Below are positions 46,776-55,754 of a stretch of DNA of 64,000 nucleotides, piece by piece. The position numbers and the translations under genes are program-made. The stretch covers positions 1 through 64,000 of the forward strand of contig CAYNEO010000009.1 of the NCBI GenBank assembly GCA_964396245.1. Reading direction: 5' to 3'. The stretch's first letter is position 1; every line of letters begins with the position of its first letter. Source of the DNA: CAYNEO01 sp964396245 (GTDB taxonomy: Bacteria; Zixibacteria; MSB-5A5; GN15; FEB-12). Below the pieces are notes generated by a model. The model did no database searches, had not been told where the DNA came from, and saw nothing but the letters and a program-made list of their open reading frames with translations.

Positions 46776-49703
46776 TTATTTGCGTGGCACGGAAGCGGCT
46801 TGCACGAGTGACGTAAGTTGTTCAATCCTAAAGGGTTTGTAGAGGATGTCGGTGATCCCAGCAGAGGAGATTTCCTGCGGATCGAGCGTCCGCTCCCAGC
46901 CGGTTACCAGAATGATGGGGGTGTTTTCATCGCGCCTTCGGATTTCTCTGGCAACGGCCAATCCGGACATACCCGGCATAGCGAGGTCTGTAAGTATGAT
47001 ATCGAATTGCGAGGCGGAGGCCAATCGAACACCTTCCTCCCCTGAGGAAGCGGTCTCGACGTAGTAGCCCATCGACTGGCCCATGGCGGAAATCAGGTCG
47101 AGAATTATGGCTTCGTCGTCAATAGCAAGGACTCGAACGATCGGTCTTTCAGGCGATCGGTCTGTCTGAACGGCGGTGCCCTTGAGCGGGAACTTGAAAG
47201 ACAGATACGCCGGACTTCCGGCGGTACGATCTATGGTGAAATATCCGGAGCCGTTGGATAGCTGCTTGAGGTACATCTCGGCTGAATGATCTTCGGCGGC
47301 ACGGGCGAAATCGACGTATTCACCAAAGGTGGCCACCGGCCTGACCGGCGGGAAGTTTTTCCGGTGGCGGCAGATATCGAGGTAGACGAAATCATCCGTC
47401 TGGTAAGTGGAGATCGTTATGACGTCCTCCTCGGTCACCATGGCCGAAAAGCGGTTGACGACAGACTCAAAGAGGTCCTTGATCTGATGGCCGGCGAGTT
47501 GAGTGTGTCCGACTTCCTGCAAATCGAGAGTTATGGCGCGCGGCCGGCCGCCGGTCATGTACAATTCGCCGGAAATGTGTACGTGTTCAAGGACGCTGCG
47601 GATAGTCTCGTTGAGATTGTCATCCGGCTCTTGTCTCGCGGGTTCCGTTGGGGATTCTCCCGGTACGGCGTCTCCCGCGGACTTCTTCACGAGCTCACCG
47701 GCTTTTTCCGCCTCGTCTAATATGCGGGTGATGTACTCTCTCACTTCGGAGGACAGCCCCTGATCGCGGGACGCCAACTCGGCATGACCCACAATGCCGG
47801 ATAGAAAATTGTTCAATTGGTTGACTGTGGTCGCGGCGAACGACCGGGTTTCCTGAGCCTCCGGTCGCGGTTGCTCCTGTAGTCTGCCGATGACCTGACG
47901 TAATGAATACAGGCCGGTGGCCAGTTTGAGCAGACGTTCCCACTCGCCTCTCTCCGCCTCATCCATGCTGTACATCAATATCATCGCCACACCGGTGACC
48001 CGGTCAAGCCGGGCGATTGGACAGTATGCCACAAAGGATGGAGTTCCACGCTCTCCGAGAAAGCCCAGCAGGGTTGCCCTGGTACTGTCTTCGTAGCGTT
48101 CCAGGTGTTTTGTGACATTGGCCCGACCGAACACAAAGCTGACATCGCCGGTCGCCGCCGCCTGACCGAGCCCTCCCTCCCCTGCTGCAACACGGAAATC
48201 GTCAGGCATATTGCCATCGGTGTGGATCGAACTGACCGCCTGAAGGGCACCACTTCCCTCGACAGAAAAAGTAATTGCTGCCGATGTTCCGGGCAGGATA
48301 TCGGCAAGATGGCGAATGAATCCGGAAGGCTCCGACATGATCTCGCGGTGTCGATCGAACTGGAGCAGCTCCAGCACCTTGTCGAAACCGAGTCGTCGCG
48401 TCATGGCGAGGCGGTTTGTCTCCGTTCGCGCAAGGAGCAGCGAGGCAAGCCGCGTGAAAATCTCAAGCGTTTTCAGGTGGTGGTCGTCGATCTTGTAGAC
48501 AGAGTCTCTCCGGCACAGCAGTGCCGCTCGTCCGTTCTCCCAGCTAAACGGCACGATGAGACTGGAACGGACCACGCGGGGGCGACCATCATCGTCGGTC
48601 CCCTCCTGGTTGATGATCAATGGCTTTTCACGGTCGATGGCATCGATCAGCGCGGTCTTGTAACTCTCCGACAGGTCGAACAGTGGTTCGCTGCCGCCAA
48701 ACATTTGCAGCGAGCCTTGCTTGAGACCGTAGAGGTGAACAGAGTCGCTCGAGATCAACCCGACCAGGGCGCGGCAGAACCCGGGAACAGCATCGCGCTC
48801 GGCAAATGCTGCTGATGCTGCAATCACACGATTCGAGAGTTCTGTCTGCGCCTGCTCATACTTCTCGACCTCGGCATGTGACAGTGACACCTCGCGTGCC
48901 AAACGGGCGGATTTGATTTTCTCCGCCAGCCATTCCGCGACCGGAGCCAGAAAGCGAATATCCGAGCGGCGATAGAATTTCTCATCCTCGGAAAAGAGCA
49001 GAATGCCGCCGATTTTTTCCATCCCGGAGATCAGCGGCAGCACCATCGCGGAACGAAAGCGGGACTCGACAGGTCGACCGTCGCGGCTGACGAATGTGAA
49101 CTCGTCGGTGATCATCGGGTCGCCGAGCTCGACCGACTGGCTGACAATATTCCGTTCCAGCGGGTAGTATTCAAGATAGGCGATCTCCTGCTTGTTCAGA
49201 CCGGACGATGACGTCAGGATGAACTGGCGTCGCTTGCGGTTAACCAGGAAAATCGCGCCGGCGCTCCCCGGAAGCTGATATACGATTTCCTTGAGAGCAA
49301 TCGTAAGCAGTTCGAGAATCGGGTACGGTTCGCGGGAATCATGCTGGAGATTTTCAAGAATCGACAGCTTGCCTTCGCGTACATCGATATCTTCCCGTTT
49401 CTCCTGCCAGAAATCTGCGTAAAATGCTATGCCGGAGACGGCGAGAAAGGCGCCAATAAGCACGAGCACATATTGGATAGAGTCGATGGCGGTATAGGCC
49501 GAAGGAACAAACCAGTCTTCGTAGCCGGGGCTCAGTCGCACCCACTGCCAGAGTGAAGCAACCAATACGATAATCGCCCCGACAAGGAAGAGATACCGCC
49601 CCCCGACCTGGCTGCTGCTGAACAGGCGCATCCGGGCAATGAGAAATATGGCAAAAACGAGGACGATGAGAGGCGTTATGATATTCGGCAGACTGGCCAC
49701 CAT
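46776..49703 (-). CDS. Membrane GAF-domain signalling protein with degenerate kinase core and C-terminal receiver
   Basis: 975 residues. Three membrane helices (about 10-25, 37-55, 75-95) are followed by three GAF-like regions (about 115-270, 295-425, 435-605). Next comes a histidine-kinase-like helix pair with VNQLNNFLSGIVGHAEL (628-642), in which the phosphoacceptor His of HDLNN reads Gln. The ATPase-like segment (~735-840) lacks the DxGxG box. A complete receiver domain ends the protein (from ~853): IDDE, LTDLAMPGMSG (phospho-Asp ~906), VTGW and YKPF. It looks like a hybrid kinase that has lost catalysis but can still be phosphorylated. It overlaps the miaB stop by 1 base (TGATG). Confidence 0.85.
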   Translation of the reverse strand: MVASLPNIITPLIVLVFAIFLIARMRLFSSSQVGGRYLFLVGAIIVLVASLWQWVRLSPGYEDWFVPSAYTAIDSIQYVLVLIGAFLAVSGIAFYADFWQEKREDIDVREGKLSILENLQHDSREPYPILELLTIALKEIVYQLPGSAGAIFLVNRKRRQFILTSSSGLNKQEIAYLEYYPLERNIVSQSVELGDPMITDEFTFVSRDGRPVESRFRSAMVLPLISGMEKIGGILLFSEDEKFYRRSDIRFLAPVAEWLAEKIKSARLAREVSLSHAEVEKYEQAQTELSNRVIAASAAFAERDAVPGFCRALVGLISSDSVHLYGLKQGSLQMFGGSEPLFDLSESYKTALIDAIDREKPLIINQEGTDDDGRPRVVRSSLIVPFSWENGRAALLCRRDSVYKIDDHHLKTLEIFTRLASLLLARTETNRLAMTRRLGFDKVLELLQFDRHREIMSEPSGFIRHLADILPGTSAAITFSVEGSGALQAVSSIHTDGNMPDDFRVAAGEGGLGQAAATGDVSFVFGRANVTKHLERYEDSTRATLLGFLGERGTPSFVAYCPIARLDRVTGVAMILMYSMDEAERGEWERLLKLATGLYSLRQVIGRLQEQPRPEAQETRSFAATTVNQLNNFLSGIVGHAELASRDQGLSSEVREYITRILDEAEKAGELVKKSAGDAVPGESPTEPARQEPDDNLNETIRSVLEHVHISGELYMTGGRPRAITLDLQEVGHTQLAGHQIKDLFESVVNRFSAMVTEEDVITISTYQTDDFVYLDICRHRKNFPPVRPVATFGEYVDFARAAEDHSAEMYLKQLSNGSGYFTIDRTAGSPAYLSFKFPLKGTAVQTDRSPERPIVRVLAIDDEAIILDLISAMGQSMGYYVETASSGEEGVRLASASQFDIILTDLAMPGMSGLAVAREIRRRDENTPIILVTGWERTLDPQEISSAGITDILYKPFRIEQLTSLVQAASVPRK

Positions 49704-51022
49704 CAGTTAATCCCCACCGGTTCAGCGTGAAGGGTGAATGCATCGGCAGCGGTAATGCGCAGAGGGATAATGTCGCCCGGACTGAAGTTCTCTGCTGAGA
49801 ATATTGCCGTTTTATTACCCTCGGTACGAGCGCGATACATCTGATCGTCGCGGCGCGACGCACCTTCGACCAACCCGTGGCAGATTCTACCGACTTCACG
49901 CTGGTTGCGCTCGCAGGCTATGCCCTTTTGCAGGGCGATAAGGCGATTGAGGCGGCGGATTTTATCCCGCTCGGGAACATCATCTTCGTACTTCGCCGCG
50001 GTCGTTCCCGGGCGTACCGAATACCGGAACATAAACGCCGCGTCGTACTGGACTTCGCGAACAGCCGCCAGGGTTTGCTCGTATTCTTCTTCGGTCTCCG
50101 ACGGGAAACCGACAATCAGGTCTGTCGTCAGCGACACGTACGGGAGCTTCTTGCGGACATACTCGACGATCTTCAGGTAGTGTTCGATGGTGTAAATCCG
50201 GCCCATTCTCTCGAGCACGCGATTACTGCCCGACTGCAAAGGCAGATGAATATGGGGCATGATGCGCGGGTCATCGGCCATAACATCGACCAATCGTCTG
50301 GAGAGGTCTTTCGGGTGGGAGGTCATGTACCTTATCCGCTGAATGCCCGTCTCCGCAGCGACACGCCTCAGAAGGCCGGGGAAATCGGTGTCCTCGTGTC
50401 GATAGCTGTTGACATTCTGGCCGAGTAGCATAATCTCGACGACGCCTTCGTCGACCATTCTGTAAACCGAATCGACGATGTAATCGGCTGAATGCGAGCG
50501 TTCTTTTCCTCGCACGTATGGCACGATGCAGTACGTGCAGTAATTGTCACAGCCGCGGCTTATCGTGATGAAGCCGGAGTACGGGGTTTCCTTGACCGGC
50601 GGAATGACATCGATATTCTCGTGCCCGAAGGCGGTCATTACGGCTTTGGTGCCTTCTATTCCCTCGAGCACATCCGGCAGTTCAAAAAGTCTGTCGGTGC
50701 CCAGAACGTAGTCGACATAGGGGACATTCCGGCTAAGTTCGTCACCGAGTCGCTGCGCCATACAACCGACGACGGCCACCTTGACGTGCGGCTTGCGTTT
50801 CTTGAACTTGTATATTTGACCGAGGCGACCATAGACGCGTTCTTCGGCCTTCTCGCGGACCGAGCAAGTGTTGAATATGATCAGATCGGCGTCTTTTTCC
50901 TCCGCGACCCGGCGGTATCCCCTTGTCACCAAGGTTGAAGCGAGGGTGCCGGAGTCGGCCAGGTTCATCTGACAACCGAAGGTCGATATATGAAAAGTCT
51001 CTATTTTCCCTGTCTTGGCCAT
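49703..51022 (-). CDS. miaB: tRNA-2-methylthio-N6-dimethylallyladenosine synthase
   Basis: 439 residues, normal for MiaB. It methylthiolates i6A37 in tRNAs reading UNN codons. The N-terminal MTTase domain has the three auxiliary-cluster cysteines: STFGCQMN, FNTCSVREKAEE and VVGCMAQR. The radical SAM core has ISRGCDNYCTYCIVPYVRGKERS split as CDNYCTYC. IHLPLQSGSNRVLERM and VGFPSETEEEYEQT are further family blocks, and the C-terminal ~65 residues are a TRAM RNA-binding domain (VEGASRRDDQMYRART.NKTAIF). It is the first gene of the run leading into the signalling protein. Confidence 0.95.
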   Translation of the reverse strand: MAKTGKIETFHISTFGCQMNLADSGTLASTLVTRGYRRVAEEKDADLIIFNTCSVREKAEERVYGRLGQIYKFKKRKPHVKVAVVGCMAQRLGDELSRNVPYVDYVLGTDRLFELPDVLEGIEGTKAVMTAFGHENIDVIPPVKETPYSGFITISRGCDNYCTYCIVPYVRGKERSHSADYIVDSVYRMVDEGVVEIMLLGQNVNSYRHEDTDFPGLLRRVAAETGIQRIRYMTSHPKDLSRRLVDVMADDPRIMPHIHLPLQSGSNRVLERMGRIYTIEHYLKIVEYVRKKLPYVSLTTDLIVGFPSETEEEYEQTLAAVREVQYDAAFMFRYSVRPGTTAAKYEDDVPERDKIRRLNRLIALQKGIACERNQREVGRICHGLVEGASRRDDQMYRARTEGNKTAIFSAENFSPGDIIPLRITAADAFTLHAEPVGIN

Positions 51023-51194
51023 AGTATAAACCGGATGAAAAACAACGTTATCAGTGCGTTGGTACTCAGAAAATGATACGCCTTTTTAGACCAAATGCAA
51101 CCAAAAAACCCCGCCAATAAAGGAACAGAGAGGAATTCGGACACCGCAAAAAGGGCTTATTTTCAGCCAATTTCGGCAGACGGCAAAAATCGGA

Positions 51195-53099
51195 TCACTG
51201 GCAGGGTGCCGTCTCCTTGTGGGTAATATATATGTAGCTGATGAGCGTGGTGATATCCACCAGACTCAGCTCACCATCCAGGTCGCCACTCGTGTTGCCG
51301 TTGGCTTCGCAGCACAACGGAGTGTGATTGATATAGATTCTGTTAATCAAGGTGGTGATATCGTCCAGATTTCGGGCACCGAGAGTGTCGCAGTCCGTGT
51401 TTCCGGTAAAGCCGCCCGTGTATAGCCCGCAGCAAGTCTGACCGATGGCAGCTCTCCCCCACCAGGTTCCCCAGCGGTCCTGGTTGGCTGACGAACCGAC
51501 GTCCTGCATGGCGTATTCCTGGATGGTCCAGAAGCTGAGATCGTCAACGGGATCAACAACCGTGGCGCTATAATCACCCCAGCGCACACTGCCGGTGCCA
51601 TAGTCCTTTACGTAGCTGGCCTCACCCAGCTTCAGTACACGGATTTCACCGGTCGCATTCAGTGGGTCGGTCGCCAGACGACCGGTATAAACAGCTTGCG
51701 CATAGATTGCTGAATCGGAACGGGTAAAGCCCATGAAGGCGTCGCCGTTAGCGTTAGCCGTGATACTCGGATAGTAATAGTGCACGCCGGCGCCGCCGTC
51801 AAGAACACTCGATTGCACTATGGGGTAAGGCATGCTAAGCGGATCGAGCTCGTACCAGAAAACCGCAGTTCGGTTGGGGGTAGCGCCGACAGGCAGTCCC
51901 CCGGTGTGGGTCGTCCAGATGTGTCCATTTCGGTACACGGCGTCAATGAGCCGAAAGTCTCCGGTGGATATTCGGATAGAAGTACCCAGCTGTGAGGCTC
52001 CAATCTGCGCGCCGTTGAAATTATTGTCCACGGCAAAAAGGCCGGTCTCCGGGTCCAGAGAGCCCGGTACCACCGACCAAATCGGAGATGATCCCCCGCC
52101 GGTAATCTGTGACAAACGTAACAGAAAGACACCATTGTTGAGCCAGCCGCTGTTGTCGGCCAGGTATAGAACGGGCTCCGGACCGAATGTCTGGCAGACC
52201 CTGATAGCCTCGCCGTTGACTCCTCCCGAGAGGTCAAACATCGCCGGGAAGGTGGTAAGCGCGAGACTGCCTCCGGCCAGTGCCGAATTCTTGTCGATCA
52301 CCCACATCGCGGCGCCTTTGAACGAATCGTTCGAGATTGAAAACATGTTCGTTGTCAAGGCATACCAGGTCTGGTTGAATCCAATGTCGGGGAAATCGGC
52401 CCAGTTGCTGTCGGCCGGGTCGGCGTCGAATCTGTAGTACGTCCATGTGCCGGTCGGGTCGTAGCTGTCGCTGATAGCGAAAAGAATGGCTGCTGCCGCG
52501 GTTCGCCTTGCGGCAACGGATGTCGCGATCCATCGTCCGGCGTCCTGATCGTACAATAACCGAGGATCAAACGTTCCGCTGGAGCCGGTCGGGGACCAGA
52601 AGGTGCCGAGTCCGATGGTGCTGATCGTATCACCTGTGCGCGATTGCACCCTGACGGCGGCGTTGAGCATCGTCATGACATGGAACGGACCGACGGCGCC
52701 TTCCGTATCCGGCGGGATCACGGTGAAGTTATCGGGGAATGCCATAAAATTAAGGGTCACCGGCGGACTCGCGAACCTGAGCGTTGATTGCGGCGTCAGG
52801 GTTGCATCCGGGGCGACCGTCGATTCGCCGGGAGTGAAATCGATCGAGCGACCGACCTCTCGCAGCGGAAGAAGTTTCATGTAGGGGATCTCTACGGGCG
52901 CCTGCTGAAGCGCCCCGGCCGGCAGGCCGCTCGTCTCGAGTTTCTCTAAATCGGCCCAACTGGATTTCGCGACGGGACTGACGGTAATTTTCTGGCCGGT
53001 TACGGCAAACGCTTCGGAGGAAAACAGCAGGACGAACAAACAAACCGGAACACACGCTTCCTTCCGCACCGTCTCATGGAAAATAGATAAGAATCTCAT
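51195..53099 (-). CDS. Secreted dockerin-tailed protein of unknown function
   Basis: 634 residues; GGAGGG precedes the ATG. The N-terminus is ETVRKEACVPVCLFVLLFSSEAFAV, a signal peptide with a long basic region. The body (~60-550) looks beta-rich and propeller-like, with repeats such as DTEGAVGPFHVMTMLNAAV, RLLYDQDAGRWIATSVA, DFPDIGFNQTWYALTTN and VRWGDYSATVVDPVDDLSFW. The tail begins CCGLYTGGFTGNTDCD and has two dockerin type I-like repeats, LDDITTLINRIYINHTPLCC and NTSGDLDGELSLVDITTL. The acidic loops of such repeats bind calcium and dock to partner modules. No enzyme motif seen. Confidence 0.8.
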   Translation of the reverse strand: MRFLSIFHETVRKEACVPVCLFVLLFSSEAFAVTGQKITVSPVAKSSWADLEKLETSGLPAGALQQAPVEIPYMKLLPLREVGRSIDFTPGESTVAPDATLTPQSTLRFASPPVTLNFMAFPDNFTVIPPDTEGAVGPFHVMTMLNAAVRVQSRTGDTISTIGLGTFWSPTGSSGTFDPRLLYDQDAGRWIATSVAARRTAAAAILFAISDSYDPTGTWTYYRFDADPADSNWADFPDIGFNQTWYALTTNMFSISNDSFKGAAMWVIDKNSALAGGSLALTTFPAMFDLSGGVNGEAIRVCQTFGPEPVLYLADNSGWLNNGVFLLRLSQITGGGSSPIWSVVPGSLDPETGLFAVDNNFNGAQIGASQLGTSIRISTGDFRLIDAVYRNGHIWTTHTGGLPVGATPNRTAVFWYELDPLSMPYPIVQSSVLDGGAGVHYYYPSITANANGDAFMGFTRSDSAIYAQAVYTGRLATDPLNATGEIRVLKLGEASYVKDYGTGSVRWGDYSATVVDPVDDLSFWTIQEYAMQDVGSSANQDRWGTWWGRAAIGQTCCGLYTGGFTGNTDCDTLGARNLDDITTLINRIYINHTPLCCEANGNTSGDLDGELSLVDITTLISYIYITHKETAPCQ

Positions 53100-53276
53100 A
53101 AACCCTCCGGCCGGCTACCCCACCCCGGAAGCAGGAAGAGTAGCATCGCTGCGAGCAAGCAGTGGCTCGATACGATACGCTTTGAATGCAATAATGAACC
53201 CGCCCTGCGACAGGGATCGTCAGGGCGGATCGATTTTGTTACTATAACCGGCGGAGAAAGACAAAAGTTGCCGGAA

Positions 53277-55547
53277 TTATTGACAGGCGGCAGTCGGAGA
53301 ATGCGTGATATAAACGCGGTCAATAAGCCTCGTAATATCACTCAATGTTGGATCAGGATCGGCACTACCATCCACGTTTCCGTTCTCAGGGCAGCAAAGC
53401 GCCTGATGAGAGATATAGACGTTATCTATCAGGGTCGTGATGTCAGACAATGTCATCTCGCCGTCGGCAGAGCAGTCCGTGTTTCCGCTGAATCCTCCCG
53501 TATACTTCCCGCAGCAACTTCCCGGCGCCATGTAGAGAGAATAGCCGACCGAGTCAGTCTTGCCCGTCGTATTTTCGAAGAGATATACCCCGAAATTGAA
53601 TGTGCCGGTATCGCTGGTGATTCCGCTGATGATTCCATCGTTGTCTAAAGAGAGTCCGGCGGGAAGGGAACCGTTCGTCACGGTGAAAACATACGGACCG
53701 CCACCGCCGATTACTTCGATAGTGTCATTGTAGGGTTCATCGGCGATACCGTCGGACAGCTCTTCCGGTAACGTCACAATGAATGTCTCCCACGGAACAT
53801 TACTTGCCGACTTCAGAATCCAATCGGCGGGATCGAGCGCGATGTTCGTAATATCACTCGCAAAATTGAATTTGAGTAGCTTGCGTTTCTCGTCGCAAGC
53901 GCGCACGAGCGTATCCTGTGGAGCCGAGACGTAATCGAAGACCAAATCGACGGGCATATGGAAGACTCCCGGACTCGTGGTCTGAGTCTGTTTCACCACG
54001 ACGTATACGTCGTAGCCGCCCGTATCCGACGGTACGGAAGTATACGAGTAGCTATAGTGGGGATAATACGTACCGTGAATCCATTCTTCGAAGAACCAGT
54101 CCAATTCGACGCCGGTTGCCTCCTCGAGGACGTTTTTGAAGTCTTCGGTAGTGGCAGAGCCATACTGATATTCGGAGTGATAATACGCGTCCACCGCTGC
54201 CGCAAACAGAGATTCTCCGAGTACTCCCCGAAGCATATGCACGACCCAGGCACCCTTGTCATAAGAGAGGCCGCCGTTGAAAAGTTGAGAGATACTCGTG
54301 GTATCATTGACATAGATCGTGCCGCCGCCGGTGTACCGCATGCTGTTCATATAACTGCGATAGTAGTCCCAACCGTAGAGGTCGAGGTAGTAAACGGCCT
54401 CTGAGTACGACGCCCAGCCCTCATTCAGCCAGATATCCTGCCACGACTTGCAAGTGATCATATCTCCCCACCACTGGTGGCTGAGTTCATGCACGACGAC
54501 CGGCTCGGAAAAGCCGAAACTGGAACCGACCATGGAGGTCATGGTCTGGTGTTCCATGCCGCCGCCCCACTGGAAGTTGGAGTGGCCATACTTCTCTCTC
54601 AGGAACGGATACGGACCGTACGCATCGGCCAGAATGGCTATGGCGTTCGGAGTTATACCCCATAAGGGCAGGGAGAAGCTGTAAAGGTCGGGATATACGG
54701 CATGGACGACGGGCATAGAATCGGCGCCGCCGTTGTAATAGTATTGCTGCTCCCAGACATGGTAGACAGAAATCGACAGTGAAAAGAGATACGAGGCAAT
54801 CGGGTAACTGCAAGTATAGTAAACCGTATGAGTGTTGTCTCCATTGGCGACGGTTGAATCGAGAGTTCCGTTGGACCCGACATAGAAGGACGTGTCCACC
54901 TGTATGGCGATTCCCATAGAATCCGGTTTATCGGCCATAAGGTCCTTGCATGGCCACCAGTTGCGCGCCCCATACGGTTCTGAAAGTGTGGTGATCACAT
55001 CGTATCCGTTGCGTGACCCAAAGGCCATGGCCTGGAAGCCGGTCTCGGTCGGGTGGCCGTGATAATAGACCGTGAACTCGATCTGCTGGCCGGAATAGTA
55101 GACTTTGTCCAGAGTAATGTAGATGTAGTCACCCAGATGGGTGAACGTCAAAGGACCGGTAGCGCCCACCACGGAATCAACTGACATCGTGCGGTACATG
55201 TCCACCTGGATTTCGTAAGTTCCATATTGACGGCAGTCGGCGTAGAAGTGATTGTGACCGTATATGATCTCGGTGGTGTCATTGACACGAATAAATACGT
55301 CGTAATACCTGACGTCGTAATTCGACTGATCGACCGCTTCCGCGCCGCTCGACATCAGGTCGCGGTTGAATTTCTCATCAAGGTGCGCCTTGACCTTGGA
55401 TTCCCACATATGCTGGTGGATCTGGCGGGGCGTAGCAGTACTCCAGTCGGTATCACTGTCAGTTGCCGAAAATGATGATACGCAAAGGGCGGTAAGGGCA
55501 AGTAGGATAGTGAGGGTTGTCCGTAACAAAAGTGTTGCGCTTTTCAA
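53277..55547 (-). CDS. Secreted M1 family metallopeptidase with Ig-like and dockerin domains
   Basis: 756 residues from a TTG start with GGAGG 6 bases upstream. The signal peptide is TLLLRTTLTILLALTALCVSSFSA. An M1 N-terminal beta domain is followed by the exopeptidase block GGGMEHQTMTSM (GAMEN equivalent) and the zinc site VVHELSHQWWGD...NEGWASYSE (HExxH plus the Glu of NEGW). A putative Ig domain (PYVFTVTNGSLPAGLSLDNDG, ~600-670) and a dockerin-like tail (CCGKYTGGFSGNTDC, LSDITTLIDNVYI, LSDITRLIDRVYI) follow. It is probably an extracellular aminopeptidase anchored through its tail; the tail is homologous to that of the next gene downstream. Confidence 0.9.
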   Translation of the reverse strand: MKSATLLLRTTLTILLALTALCVSSFSATDSDTDWSTATPRQIHQHMWESKVKAHLDEKFNRDLMSSGAEAVDQSNYDVRYYDVFIRVNDTTEIIYGHNHFYADCRQYGTYEIQVDMYRTMSVDSVVGATGPLTFTHLGDYIYITLDKVYYSGQQIEFTVYYHGHPTETGFQAMAFGSRNGYDVITTLSEPYGARNWWPCKDLMADKPDSMGIAIQVDTSFYVGSNGTLDSTVANGDNTHTVYYTCSYPIASYLFSLSISVYHVWEQQYYYNGGADSMPVVHAVYPDLYSFSLPLWGITPNAIAILADAYGPYPFLREKYGHSNFQWGGGMEHQTMTSMVGSSFGFSEPVVVHELSHQWWGDMITCKSWQDIWLNEGWASYSEAVYYLDLYGWDYYRSYMNSMRYTGGGTIYVNDTTSISQLFNGGLSYDKGAWVVHMLRGVLGESLFAAAVDAYYHSEYQYGSATTEDFKNVLEEATGVELDWFFEEWIHGTYYPHYSYSYTSVPSDTGGYDVYVVVKQTQTTSPGVFHMPVDLVFDYVSAPQDTLVRACDEKRKLLKFNFASDITNIALDPADWILKSASNVPWETFIVTLPEELSDGIADEPYNDTIEVIGGGGPYVFTVTNGSLPAGLSLDNDGIISGITSDTGTFNFGVYLFENTTGKTDSVGYSLYMAPGSCCGKYTGGFSGNTDCSADGEMTLSDITTLIDNVYISHQALCCPENGNVDGSADPDPTLSDITRLIDRVYITHSPTAACQ

Positions 55548-55695
55548 CTGGGACCTCCGGGCAGAAGAATGGTTTCCGCTGAGTTTACTGGCGCCCGCTC
55601 CGCGAACACCAAATGTGGCTAATCGAGGTATCTTTAAACTAGAATCCGCTCAAATATACCCAAAAATAAGACGATGTCAACAAACGTGTTGAGCA

Positions 55696-55731
55696 AAAGA
55701 AATGCCGCTTTCGACGTAAAAGCGGCATTTT
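55696..55731 (-). terminator. Rho-independent terminator of BACON-repeat gene
   Basis: On the minus strand a 12-bp stem AAATGCCGCTTT/AAAGCGGCATTT (55700-55711 with 55719-55730) with a 7-base loop is followed by TTTCTTTT. It lies 24 bases after the stop at 55755. Confidence 0.88.
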
Positions 55732-55754
55732 GATCTAAGATAAGTCTGGACTAT

